This document shows positions 16,778-24,895 of a stretch of 64,000 nt of DNA, one piece after another. The position numbers and the translations under genes are program-made. The notes under the pieces were generated by a model, which ran no database searches, was not told the origin of the DNA, and saw only the letters and a list, made by a program, of their open reading frames with translations. Each line of letters opens with the position of its first letter. The stretch's first letter is position 1. Source of the stretch: Alkalimarinus sediminis (GTDB taxonomy: Bacteria; Pseudomonadota; Gammaproteobacteria; Pseudomonadales; Oleiphilaceae); assembly GCF_026427595.1 (NCBI RefSeq), contig NZ_CP101527.1:346001-410000 (forward strand), in the 5' to 3' direction.

Positions 16778-18403
16778 TTACGACTTAAACTTCTGGCTAA
16801 GGTCTGATGTACTTAACGCAAGGTTTGATAACTGCTCTGCTGTGGAGCGTGTTTCTTCGGCAATATCTACCGTCTCCTCAGTCAACCCTGCTACTTCAGT
16901 TACATTTTGAGTGATCTCTTCTGAGGTGCTAGTTTGCTCCTCGGCAGCGGTCGCGACTTGCTCGTTAAGCGAAGTTATCTCAGAAATACTGCTCGATATT
17001 TGCTCTAGCTTTTCTGTTGCGGCATTGAAGAGTGAAGCACTCTCCGTGGTAACAGATCGACTGTTGTCCATTACTGTCACCATGTTCTTCGCGCTTTCCT
17101 GAACACTATCGATAATCCCTTCGATCTCAGCAGTAGACTCTTGTGTACGTTGGGCCAACGTTCTTACTTCATCAGCTACTACCGCAAAACCTCTACCTTG
17201 TTCACCGGCTCTAGCAGCTTCTATCGCAGCGTTAAGTGCTAACAAGTTTGTCTGCTCGGCGATACCACGAATCACCCCTAAAACCGCACCAACGTTATTG
17301 GTTTTTTCAGCTAGTTTATTAACTGTCTCGACATTATCTTCAACTTGTTCTGCGAGGCGGTTAATTGAACTCTGTGCCTGGTGCATGGTTTTTAAACCGT
17401 CGTTAGATGCCGTATCAGCATCAACAGTTAAACCTGCAGCAGTGCTTGCGTGGCTAGCAACTTCTTGTGCTGTCGCGGTCATTTCTTGCATGGCAGCGGC
17501 GATTTGGTCTGTGCGAGAGTGCCCTTGTTGCGCATTCTCTGTCATGGTCTCACAGGCTCGACTTAGAGAGCTAGAGGCCTCATCTAAACTACCCGTGGTC
17601 TGTCGGAGTTGGACCGATATTCCAGAAAGAAACTCTTGAAGTCTTCTAGATGCATCCGCAAGTGTGCCTAGCTCGTCTTCTCGCTGAATCGAAATATCAT
17701 TGTCGAGGTGGCCTTGGCTCAGGCCATCTATAACCTTTGTTAATATTCGGCTGGGTTTAACTAATGCGATATTGACGATGTAGAGCGATATTGCTGCGAA
17801 AACAATAATACTGCCAAATAATAAGATCGCTGCGACGATGGTGGCAGATGCGACTTCTTCCCCAATAATTGCTGCATGAGCTACAGCGTCTTCTTGTATG
17901 GCTTTTACGGTATCTGCTAGTAACTTACTCGGCTCTCTATCCATCCCTTTGACTGCGCGATCGCCACTGGGAATGTCGAAGTTGGCTGCCTTAAAGTCTT
18001 CTAGACCTTTGCGATAGTTCTGCCCCATTGTTTTGTGAGATGTCAGAAATTGATTGAGCAGGTCTATCTCTTGTTGCACTGTCAGGGTTTTAACTAGAGC
18101 GCTCCCCATTGCCTGAACTTTGGCTTCCTGTTGTTCAAATCGTCCCCAGTACTTATCAAGATTGGCAGGGTCGGAGCCACGAATCAGAACATTCTTCCAT
18201 TCTTGAACTTGGCCCTTGAACTCAGATAGCATGGCGGATACCTGAATGGCATTTTGATCATCAACCGTGATGACGGAGTGGTAGGCAGTAATACCGGAAG
18301 ATGCTTTGCTAAAATAAAACAACGCAGCAAGTGTAATAACTGCACAACCCCCGCCAATTATGGCGAGCAATTTGTTGAATATACTTTTATTTAACCAATC
18401 CAT
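16778..18403 (-). CDS. methyl-accepting chemotaxis protein
   Basis: A 541-residue chemoreceptor with two membrane helices (about residues 10-31 and 188-213) around a helical periplasmic sensor of the four-helix-bundle type. A HAMP domain (about 213-265) follows, and then a long signalling coiled coil. The hairpin tip [20 protein letters not shown] and the [17 protein letters not shown] stretch are diagnostic for CheA/CheW-interacting receptors. Glutamine/glutamate methylation-like pairs are present (for example [12 protein letters not shown]). The ligand is unknown. There is no C-terminal CheR pentapeptide. No other chemotaxis gene lies nearby. Confidence 0.93.
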   Translation of the reverse strand: MDWLNKSIFNKLLAIIGGGCAVITLAALFYFSKASSGITAYHSVITVDDQNAIQVSAMLSEFKGQVQEWKNVLIRGSDPANLDKYWGRFEQQEAKVQAMGSALVKTLTVQQEIDLLNQFLTSHKTMGQNYRKGLEDFKAANFDIPSGDRAVKGMDREPSKLLADTVKAIQEDAVAHAAIIGEEVASATIVAAILLFGSIIVFAAISLYIVNIALVKPSRILTKVIDGLSQGHLDNDISIQREDELGTLADASRRLQEFLSGISVQLRQTTGSLDEASSSLSRACETMTENAQQGHSRTDQIAAAMQEMTATAQEVASHASTAAGLTVDADTASNDGLKTMHQAQSSINRLAEQVEDNVETVNKLAEKTNNVGAVLGVIRGIAEQTNLLALNAAIEAARAGEQGRGFAVVADEVRTLAQRTQESTAEIEGIIDSVQESAKNMVTVMDNSRSVTTESASLFNAATEKLEQISSSISEITSLNEQVATAAEEQTSTSEEITQNVTEVAGLTEETVDIAEETRSTAEQLSNLALSTSDLSQKFKS

Positions 18404-18510
18404 CGTACCCTCGGAGTAACGTTTAGTTTATTGTTTTAAAAAGTATAGTTTAAAAAATGAGGGCTGCATGATTAATGCTTAACAACGTTAGAACACTTAG
18501 CTGTGAAGGG

Positions 18511-20268
18511 TTATTCTTCGAGCCATTTTTCGAATCGGCTGAGAACCTTTTTTACTTTATCGCTTTTTTTCAATGCTTGTACTTGTTGTTTTGTTTTGTC
18601 CTTCAGGTCAGGGTCGTCTGCAAGTAATAATGCACTTAACCCCATTTGTTTAAAGTTAATGCTGCAGTCTCCGTTGGTACTAACAGGTTTGTTGCATGTT
18701 AATGGCCATTCTATGCCTGTTAATGCTCGCGGTAGTTTACATAGCTCCCACTCTTCTTTATCGAGCTTAACGTTCATAACAAGGTCAACGGTTTGGTCTT
18801 GTGTTACTTCCCCTTGCCCGTTAATGGTTGCGCCATCTAGCTCACTAGAAAAATAGGGGATTTTTAAATGAAAGTTCTCTTCATCGATAGTGATATTTAA
18901 ACGTTTAAAAGGCGTGCTAGTGACATCTGTTACCACTACGCCTTTAACCTGACTGCAAAGCTCTTTTTCAAGGTTGAATAGAGACGTTTTGCCGTTAGCA
19001 ATATCGACTTTGCCATCTATTTTATGATGTAAAAGTTGGAGCCCTTTAAATTGACCGCTACCTTGGATGTTAATCGTTGCAGTTCCATGCAATTGAGGTT
19101 TGTGCCCCGCCGCTTGTAACAGAGCCTCCACCATTATGTTTTCGCCTTGTAAGTCAAAACTCCAAGCGTTCGTTGCCAACGTGAAGCGTCCCTCGGCATT
19201 TACAGTGCCACCAACAGCTTTTGCATGTGCTTGCTGCATAATAATTTCGCCATCGGCAACCGCCCAGTCGAGGTTTATATCCTTCAGTGATTGTTTATGA
19301 GCACTTAACGTATTGGCTTGCAAACTGTTTTTACCAGGTAGCATCATTAGCATGGCAAGGTCGTAGCACTGGGTACTACTAGATAGGCGAGATTTCTCAA
19401 AGCAAGCTGCGGGTACGTTAATATGTTTACTCTGCAGTGTTGTGTGTACCAATGCATTATTACGTTGCCAATCAGACTGGCCTGATAAGCTCATATTAGG
19501 TGTTTCAAGTTTATCCAATATGATGGACACGTTTTGTTTTGTGACCTTCAGAATCCCATTGGTAAAAAGACTAAACTCGCCTGCAGATAAATTAAGGTCA
19601 AATAGGTGTGTGTGAGGGTTGTCGCTTTCAGTTATATCGAGTTGAAGGTTTGTATCTTGGGGGATAGGTAATTGGTTTTGTTTTGTAGCGCCAGTATTCG
19701 AAAGCCTGCCTTCTATGTGATAACGGCCACTGTCAGGATATAGAACCTCACCCTGAATCTTTAAATTTGGAGCGCTTGATGATAACTGATGGTGTTCTTT
19801 ATTGAGCGATGACGCGTGGCTATCAAGCATAAATTCAAACGTGTTGGGGCGCACTTCAGATGAGTCAAAACCAATAATCACCTGCTGTATTAACGGTACG
19901 GATTTAATATCAGAGTTTGACGTGATGTGCTCTATTTCAATCTGACTAGGTACAAGCTTTAACCCGATTAGGTCTAGTAAGCTGAATGAGATGCTGACAT
20001 TTTGGAGTGATATTCCTGTCTCAGGAGCCGCTACAGTGCTTGAAAAGATACTGGGAAAGGGCGACAAATACCATTCAAGACTGCCGACAATCTCGATAGG
20101 TTGGCCTGTATGTTCAGTTAAATGCTGGGTGATCTGTTCACGGTAGTCTTCTGCCGGAAACAGCAGTTTTATGGCAGACAACAATGCAATAGCAACCACA
20201 AATACAATCAATAGCAGATTGGATATTCGCGAAGTGAGACCTTTATCCATATTGTTATTGGGTTCCAT
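18511..20268 (-). CDS. AsmA family protein
   Basis: A 585-residue inner-membrane-anchored periplasmic protein with one N-terminal helix (about residues 16-34) followed by a DYREQITQHLTEHTGQPIE segment typical of AsmA proteins. A long beta-groove-like body follows, with a C-terminal AsmA_2-like region containing GQGEVTQDQTVDLVMNVKL. AsmA-family proteins are linked to transport of phospholipids between membranes. Cysteines occur late (KSRLSSSTQC, ELCSQ, CKLPRAL, CNKP, DCSINF). It is transcribed divergently from the sterol desaturase gene. Confidence 0.85.
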   Translation of the reverse strand: MEPNNNMDKGLTSRISNLLLIVFVVAIALLSAIKLLFPAEDYREQITQHLTEHTGQPIEIVGSLEWYLSPFPSIFSSTVAAPETGISLQNVSISFSLLDLIGLKLVPSQIEIEHITSNSDIKSVPLIQQVIIGFDSSEVRPNTFEFMLDSHASSLNKEHHQLSSSAPNLKIQGEVLYPDSGRYHIEGRLSNTGATKQNQLPIPQDTNLQLDITESDNPHTHLFDLNLSAGEFSLFTNGILKVTKQNVSIILDKLETPNMSLSGQSDWQRNNALVHTTLQSKHINVPAACFEKSRLSSSTQCYDLAMLMMLPGKNSLQANTLSAHKQSLKDINLDWAVADGEIIMQQAHAKAVGGTVNAEGRFTLATNAWSFDLQGENIMVEALLQAAGHKPQLHGTATINIQGSGQFKGLQLLHHKIDGKVDIANGKTSLFNLEKELCSQVKGVVVTDVTSTPFKRLNITIDEENFHLKIPYFSSELDGATINGQGEVTQDQTVDLVMNVKLDKEEWELCKLPRALTGIEWPLTCNKPVSTNGDCSINFKQMGLSALLLADDPDLKDKTKQQVQALKKSDKVKKVLSRFEKWLEE

Positions 20269-20486
20269 ATGACACTTTACTGTTGGAATAGAATATTAAA
20301 CGAGCGGGTGAGGAAGGGCTAGCATTACAGCGAGAATTCAAAACCATTTTGGCTATCTGTGGCACTATTTAGCAATCCGGTGACGTATTTTGACAAGCTC
20401 TTTTTGTTCAAGTGTGTAAATTGTAGGCTATAACATAGTAATTCGTTTGCTTAATAACACAACAATAACAATATTGAGATAATCAG

Positions 20487-21596
20487 ATGGTTGATCATTA
20501 CGTTGCTTTTTCAATTCCCGTTTTTCTTCTGCTTATAGCTTTTGAGGCTATCTACTTTTGGCGAAGGCATCATGAGAAGTTTCGCATTAACGATACCATG
20601 ACAAATCTTTCTTGCGGTATCGTTACGCTTATTTTTGAAGTGTTTACCAAAGGTGGGTTATTTCTATTCTTCAACTACATATCAAAAAACTTTGGCGTTG
20701 CCGAGTGGGATATGAATTCAGCCTCAACGTGGATAATTTTCTTTTTTATCTATGACTTTTTTTACTATTGGGGGCATCGTCTTTCACACAGTATAAACTT
20801 TATGTGGAGCGGCCATTTACCCCATCACCAGAGTGAAGAGTACAACCTTTCTGTCGCGCTGCGACAAGGAGCCTTTCAAGACACCGTTAACTTTCCTGTC
20901 TTTTTACCCATGGCGATTATGGGCTGTCCGATAGAGGTTTTTGCAACGGTGCTGCTATTAAACAAATTCTTTCAGCTTTGGGTTCATACCCGTTCGATTG
21001 GCCGGGTGCCTTTAATTGAAGGTATTCTCAATACGCCCTCAGCTCACCGGGTTCATCATGCGGTCAATCCTATCTATGTCGATAGAAATCACGGCGGGGT
21101 GATTATGCTTTGGGATAAGCTTTTCGGAACATGGGCAGATGAACGTGAAGAAGAGCCTTGTATCTTTGGTGTTCGTAAGCCGTATCGCAGCTGGAACCCT
21201 TTGTATGCGCACATAGAGTGGTGGTCTCGGCTCTGGAAAGATGCGGTTCAAACGAAACGCTGGAGAGATAAAGTCAAACTCTGGTTTATGCCCACGGGGT
21301 GGCGTCCTGCTGATGTAACCGCAAGCAACCCATGGGAGCCTTATGATATTGATCGCTACCAAAAGTATGACCCTAAAGTCAGTACGGGGCGCAAAGTGTT
21401 ATCTATAGTGCTGTTTATGTTGACGCTGCCAATGATTAGCCACTTACTCTTAGAGCAATTTAATTTGCCACTACTAGATAAGGTGATTATTTCAGGCGGA
21501 ATATTGGTGTGCCTCTATACTTGCGGTCTTCTATTAGGTGGCGGTAAATACGCTCGGCAATCTGAGGCGAAGATAGGAACGGTTGAGCCCCGGTGA
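20487..21596 (+). CDS. sterol desaturase / fatty acid hydroxylase superfamily protein
   Basis: A 369-residue membrane protein with the histidine clusters of the di-iron hydroxylase superfamily: HRLSH (97-101), HLPHH (110-114) and HRVHH (187-191), with another histidine in RNHGG near 202. Hydrophobic helices flank them. The family introduces hydroxyl groups or double bonds in lipids; the bacterial substrate may be a fatty acid, alkylglycerol, carotenoid or hopanoid and is unknown here. Two more hydrophobic segments lie at the C-terminus (about 300-360). It ends before a strong bidirectional terminator. Confidence 0.9.
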   Translation: MVDHYVAFSIPVFLLLIAFEAIYFWRRHHEKFRINDTMTNLSCGIVTLIFEVFTKGGLFLFFNYISKNFGVAEWDMNSASTWIIFFFIYDFFYYWGHRLSHSINFMWSGHLPHHQSEEYNLSVALRQGAFQDTVNFPVFLPMAIMGCPIEVFATVLLLNKFFQLWVHTRSIGRVPLIEGILNTPSAHRVHHAVNPIYVDRNHGGVIMLWDKLFGTWADEREEEPCIFGVRKPYRSWNPLYAHIEWWSRLWKDAVQTKRWRDKVKLWFMPTGWRPADVTASNPWEPYDIDRYQKYDPKVSTGRKVLSIVLFMLTLPMISHLLLEQFNLPLLDKVIISGGILVCLYTCGLLLGGGKYARQSEAKIGTVEPR

Positions 21597-21690
21597 GCGG
21601 CTACTAAAATATAAGAGAGCTATTAAGCAGAGAGAAGCATATAGATAGAGGAAAGCATAAATAGTTAAACAGATAACTCTTTACAGATGG

Positions 21691-21750
21691 AAAAACCGAG
21701 GTTGTGAAGTGTACAACTTTATGTGGGTCGTTCACAGTGCTCGGTTTTTT
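21691..21750 (+). terminator. bidirectional intrinsic terminator
   Basis: AAAAACCGAG ... CTCGGTTTTT forms a 10-bp outer stem, with a further GTGAA/TTCAC pair inside, followed by T-runs on both strands. It lies between the convergent sterol desaturase and PEP-CTERM genes and can serve both. Confidence 0.85.
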
Positions 21751-21778
21751 TGTGTCTTTGAAACAGTGTAAAGTAAAA

Positions 21779-22396
21779 CTAAGTCGTTTTTCTACGACGA
21801 GTAAATCCAAACCCTGCCAGGCCTAATCCTAATAGCGCTAGTGAGCCAGGCTCTGGCACTGAAGCAGCAATGCTGTTAAGTGTTACAAATGCTTGAACGG
21901 TTGTGCTGTTGCCTAATCCACCCGTTAGAATATCTTCGAACCCTACGGTGTAAGATATTCCGTTTCCAAGAGCAACAGTGACGGGTGCATTCCAAGTTAA
22001 AAAGCCACCACTAATGGCTCCCAGTACTGTTGCAAAGCCTCCATGTCCTGAGTTTGATGCTGAGCCACCGGGTGTTGGGAATGCCAACGTAGCACTGATA
22101 CTGAACGTATCTCCACCAAAACCATTGACCGCAATATCAAAAAAATCAAAAGTCGCAGTATCGCCCACTTCAAGCATTGTTGACTGAGCATCTAAATTTT
22201 TTAACGTGGTGCTGAGTGAGCAACCCGCGCAAGTCGGTACAGGGCCAATAAATGGCATGTAGATGGAGTTGCCATTTAATGAAGCGCCTACCGATGAACC
22301 AGTATTACTGGGGTCAAAAATAACTCCAGCATGACTACTCAAGCTTACGCTGAGTAGTAAAACTGTAAGTATACTTTTTAAGTTATTATATTTCAT
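21779..22396 (-). CDS. PEP-CTERM sorting domain protein
   Basis: A 205-residue secreted protein with a signal peptide (cleavage near SHA-GV) and a C-terminal PEP-CTERM signal: VPEPGSLALLGLGLAGFGF then TRRRK. Such tails are cut by exosortase and direct proteins to the outer surface or matrix. The mature part is rich in G, S, T and N with a CAGC pair, typical of low-complexity matrix proteins. A c-di-GMP riboswitch lies immediately upstream, next to the GGAG ribosome-binding site. No exosortase gene is visible in the window. Confidence 0.9.
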   Translation of the reverse strand: MKYNNLKSILTVLLLSVSLSSHAGVIFDPSNTGSSVGASLNGNSIYMPFIGPVPTCAGCSLSTTLKNLDAQSTMLEVGDTATFDFFDIAVNGFGGDTFSISATLAFPTPGGSASNSGHGGFATVLGAISGGFLTWNAPVTVALGNGISYTVGFEDILTGGLGNSTTVQAFVTLNSIAASVPEPGSLALLGLGLAGFGFTRRRKTT

Positions 22397-22411
22397 AAAG
22401 AACTCTCCTTA

Positions 22412-22495
22412 TCTCATGTAACCCAGCCGCCTGATCGGTTGTTGCTCTAGGCCTGTGGTTTTCCGTCCCTCACTCACGCAAGGTTTGGCGTTTGA
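22412..22495 (-). promoter_or_regulatory. c-di-GMP-I riboswitch (GEMM-I)
   Basis: On the minus strand the leader has the conserved blocks of the class I c-di-GMP aptamer in order: CCAAACC; a stem capped by the GNRA-type loop GTGA; GGGACGGAAAACCACAGGCC, the analogue of GGGACGCAAAGCCTCCGGCC; and GGCGGCTGGGTTAC, the analogue of the 3' block with tetraloop receptor and ligand pocket. Between the last two blocks is a short variable stem. The aptamer ends about 6 bases before AAGGAGAG, the ribosome-binding site of the PEP-CTERM gene. No terminator follows, so control of translation is more likely than control of elongation. Identified by eye from the known consensus. Confidence 0.85.
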
Positions 22496-22753
22496 TAGGT
22501 GATCAATTATCACGCGGACCTATATCGCAAATTTAAGACCTGCAATGCTAAAGCTACAGTTTTTCAGTAGGTTAAGAAATCGATTATTTGTCGTTAACTT
22601 TTAGCTGTAAATAATCTCGACATTCTGAGCCTAGTTAGCGGCAATCTCATAAGATCATATGTGAGCTAGTGTTGAAACGAGAATAGGTGGTTGAAAGAGC
22701 GGAAGAGGCTGAACGCTTGTTAACAATTGGTGCACAGTCATTAAAAATAAAAA

Positions 22754-22775
22754 GGCCATCTAAAGTAAGATGGCC
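22754..22775 (-). terminator. intrinsic terminator of second PEP-CTERM gene
   Basis: Stem GGCCATCT / AGATGGCC with a 6-base loop; on the minus strand it is followed by TTTTTATTTTTAA. It lies 60 bp after the stop of the gene at 22836-23447. Confidence 0.85.
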
Positions 22776-22835
22776 CTGATCTAATCTATCATCAACAAGC
22801 TACGCCATTAGTATGACGCAAACGCTTAGACAATA

Positions 22836-23447
22836 TTAAGATTGCTTTTGTCTGCGAGCAAAGCCAAAGCCTGCCAAACCTAAACCAAGCAATGCAAATG
22901 TAGCAGGTTCAGAAACAGATACAGGATCTGTATCAAAACCGTTAACATCAGTCAGGTAATCACCTGAAATATCAAACGCATATGCGTTAGTGCGCTGGCT
23001 GCCTGAAACATCAAGGAAATTGTTTACCCCTGATACCGACCAGTTGCCTGTTATTAAGTCACCTGAAATATAATCGCTATTGTACTGAGTTAATACTGCA
23101 GTATAAGTGCCTGCAGTCAGGTAACGGCTAATATATGCATCCCAGCTTTTGTTAGATGATGCAGAAACAATACTGCCGTCATCGTCATCATGCTCAAGCA
23201 ATGCGCCTGCAGAGTCAAAGATGAATAATTGAGAGTCGAAACCGCCATCCAAAATTGTTTCGCCAGCACCATTAACACCACCAGCATAACCTAGAGAGCT
23301 AAGCGTGACTTGTGAGTCAGTTGATACGCCAAAGGTGGTGTAAAAACGGGTTTCATCGTTATCGAATACGCCAGTGTATGAGATAACAGATGCTTCTACC
23401 GAGCCCGCAGCTAATAGTCCTACTACAGCTAAATTTTTAAGTTTCAC
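22836..23447 (-). CDS. PEP-CTERM-type secreted protein, SEPAT variant
   Basis: A 203-residue protein with a signal peptide (LLAAGSVEA) and a tail VSEPATFALLGLGLAGFGF then ARRQK. This is a PEP-CTERM sorting signal in which the P of PEP is replaced by S (SEP). The mature part is rich in aspartate, serine and tyrosine and has an EHDDDDGS acidic loop; it resembles DVUA0089-like PEP-CTERM proteins, a tentative assignment. Start GTG 23447 has AAGGAAGG about 10 bases upstream. It has its own terminator, and no riboswitch precedes it. Confidence 0.88.
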   Translation of the reverse strand: MKLKNLAVVGLLAAGSVEASVISYTGVFDNDETRFYTTFGVSTDSQVTLSSLGYAGGVNGAGETILDGGFDSQLFIFDSAGALLEHDDDDGSIVSASSNKSWDAYISRYLTAGTYTAVLTQYNSDYISGDLITGNWSVSGVNNFLDVSGSQRTNAYAFDISGDYLTDVNGFDTDPVSVSEPATFALLGLGLAGFGFARRQKQS

Positions 23448-23921
23448 GAATACTGCCTTCCTTGTGTTGAAATATGTACGCTATATCATAGGTATGTGTT
23501 TATTTAGTCATTTAAACAAACCAATCTACTGATTTACATTAGGTTACAATGCTCGTGCATAGTACCGACATCGAGTTTCAGTCGCAAGGAAAACAGATTA
23601 AGGGAGTATAAATTTAAAGAAGGGATTGCAGCCATAACACTGTACCTCTTAACTAAGTACAATGTTGTGCTGGCTAATTGAACTCACAACCGACACAGCT
23701 AATCAAATTACTATACTGAGGCTTGACCCTTATATTGCGTTCAGAAGCACACCCTATAACTCTATGCCTCACATGCTTACTGGTGCGTATAACATCATTT
23801 CGATAATGTCTGGTTTAGGGAATTGCCCCTCATATAACGGATGAAATGGGTCGGTTAGAAGTAAAAGTGATAGTTATCAAGACGATCACAAAACAGACAT
23901 TTACATTTCAGTAATTGAAAA

Positions 23922-24002
23922 TATAGGGTGCGCTTGCGCACCATTGGAAGCTTGGACTAATTACTAACTGGGAGCATTCGGTGCGCAAGCGCGCACCCTA
24001 TA
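23922..24002. repeat. REP-like palindrome, copy 1
   Basis: Left arm TATAGGGTGCGCTTGCGCACC at 23922-23942 and right arm at 23980-24002, which carries an extra GC. The spacer of 37 bases is not part of the palindrome. Same family as 10233-10288. Confidence 0.85.
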
Positions 24003-24165
24003 ACTCTATGTCTTACATGCTTACTGGTGCGTATAACATCATTTCGATAATGTCTGGTTTAGGGAATTGCCCCTCATATAACGGATGAAATGGGTCGGTT
24101 AGGAGTAATAGCGATAGTTATTAAGACGATCACAAAACAGACATTTATATTTCAGTAATTGAAAA

Positions 24166-24244
24166 TATAGGGTGCGCTTGCGCACCATTGAAAACTTGGA
24201 CCAATGTCTAACTGGGAGCATTCGGTGCGCAAGCGCACCCTATA
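24166..24244. repeat. REP-like palindrome, copy 2
   Basis: Left arm 24166-24186 and right arm 24224-24244 are perfect 21-base inverted repeats. Each arm is itself nearly self-complementary around GCGCTTGCGC. Confidence 0.85.
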
Positions 24245-24407
24245 ACTCTATGTCTTACATGCTTACTGGGGCGTATAACATCATTTCGATAATGTCTGGT
24301 TTAGGGAGTTGCCCCTCTTATGACGGACGAAATGGGTCGGTTAGAAGTAAAAGTGATAGTTATCAAGACGATCACAAAACAGACATTTATATTTCAGTAA
24401 TTGAAAA

Positions 24408-24486
24408 TATAGGGTGCGCTTGCGCACCATTGGAAGCTTGGACTAATGTCTGACTGGGAGCATTCGGTGCGCAAGCGCACCCTATA
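24408..24486. repeat. REP-like palindrome, copy 3
   Basis: Left arm 24408-24428 and right arm 24466-24486, perfect inverted repeats identical to copy 2. Confidence 0.85.
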
Positions 24487-24744
24487 ACTCTATGTCTTAC
24501 ATGCTTACTGGTGCGTATAACATCATTTCGATAATGTCTGGTTTAGGGAGTCTGTTGTAGCTTGTTACTAGGTCTCCATCTGCTTACGAGTACAGAGAGG
24601 CGGCGAGAAAAAGTTTTTTAACGCTAAATGTTAACTGGATAGGGGAGGTGGTTTTTGTCTCTGTGTCCCAAATATGTCCCATTTAATGGTTTAAGGGGGT
24701 TTTTGAGGGGCGGTAAAGTGATTGTAACGTATTGATATAAAAGA

Positions 24745-24821
24745 TGGTGCCTCCTCCCTGACTTGAACAGGGGACCTACCGATTATGAGTCGGGTGCTCT
24801 AACCAACTGAGCTAAGGAGGC
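24745..24821 (-). tRNA. tRNA with CAU anticodon (Met or lysidine-type Ile2)
   Basis: The minus strand folds as a full cloverleaf: acceptor GCCTCCT / AGGAGGC, D-arm with TTAGCTCAGTTGGTTAGAGC, anticodon stem CCGA / TCGG around loop CTCATAA (anticodon CAT), T-arm CCCTG TTCAAGT CAGGG, discriminator A and encoded CCA. The sequence alone does not let me decide between elongator Met and Ile2. It lies directly downstream of rpoD, a position also occupied by a CAU tRNA in some pseudomonads. Confidence 0.95.
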
Positions 24822-24856
24822 ATTTTGCTGTTTTCTACGATGTTACTGAAGAAAAG

Positions 24857-24883
24857 AAGGCGTCATTATACTGATGACGCCTT
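24857..24883 (-). terminator. intrinsic terminator after rpoD
   Basis: Stem AAGGCGTCAT / ATGACGCCTT with a 7-base loop, followed on the minus strand by CTTTTCTTC. It lies 12 bp beyond the rpoD stop and before the tRNA. Confidence 0.85.
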
Positions 24884-24895
24884 GTATTTCAACAG

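Larger units (their letters stand above)
23751..24548 (+). repeat. tandem repeat, three units of 242-244 bp plus a partial fourth
   Basis: Unit starts are marked by ACCCTATAACTCTATG at 23751, 23995, 24237 and 24479. The units are nearly identical, including the block TTCGATAATGTCTGGTTTAG and the block GACGATCACAAAACAGACAT. The fourth copy stops after about 70 bp. Each boundary falls within a REP-like palindrome. The array has few substitutions, so it arose recently, probably by unequal recombination or replication slippage. Confidence 0.92.
23448..24744. other. long gene-poor region with tandem repeats
   Basis: This stretch of about 1.3 kb holds no convincing gene; short ORFs in it lie inside repeat units and have no ribosome-binding site. 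It contains AT-rich leader sequence to about 23740, then the 242-bp tandem array to 24548, then about 200 bp with nothing recognisable before the tRNA. Confidence 0.8.

Noticed and set aside
23448..23560. A second c-di-GMP aptamer before the SEPAT PEP-CTERM gene
   Set aside because: The leader lacks every conserved block found in the 22412-22495 aptamer.
23662..23844. 60-residue ORF before the array
   Set aside because: It runs into the first repeat unit, and part of its sequence (NSMPHMLTGAYNIISIMSGLG) is only the translation of the repeat.
24172..24453. 93-residue ORF inside the tandem array
   Set aside because: It repeats with the array, has no ribosome-binding site, crosses the palindromes and encodes low-complexity sequence copied from the repeat.
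23751..24548. Possible CRISPR array or integron attC array
   Set aside because: Units of 242 bp are nearly identical throughout, with no variable spacers; no cas or integrase gene is near, and no attC core pairs (RYYYAAC/GTTRRRY) in the right order were found.
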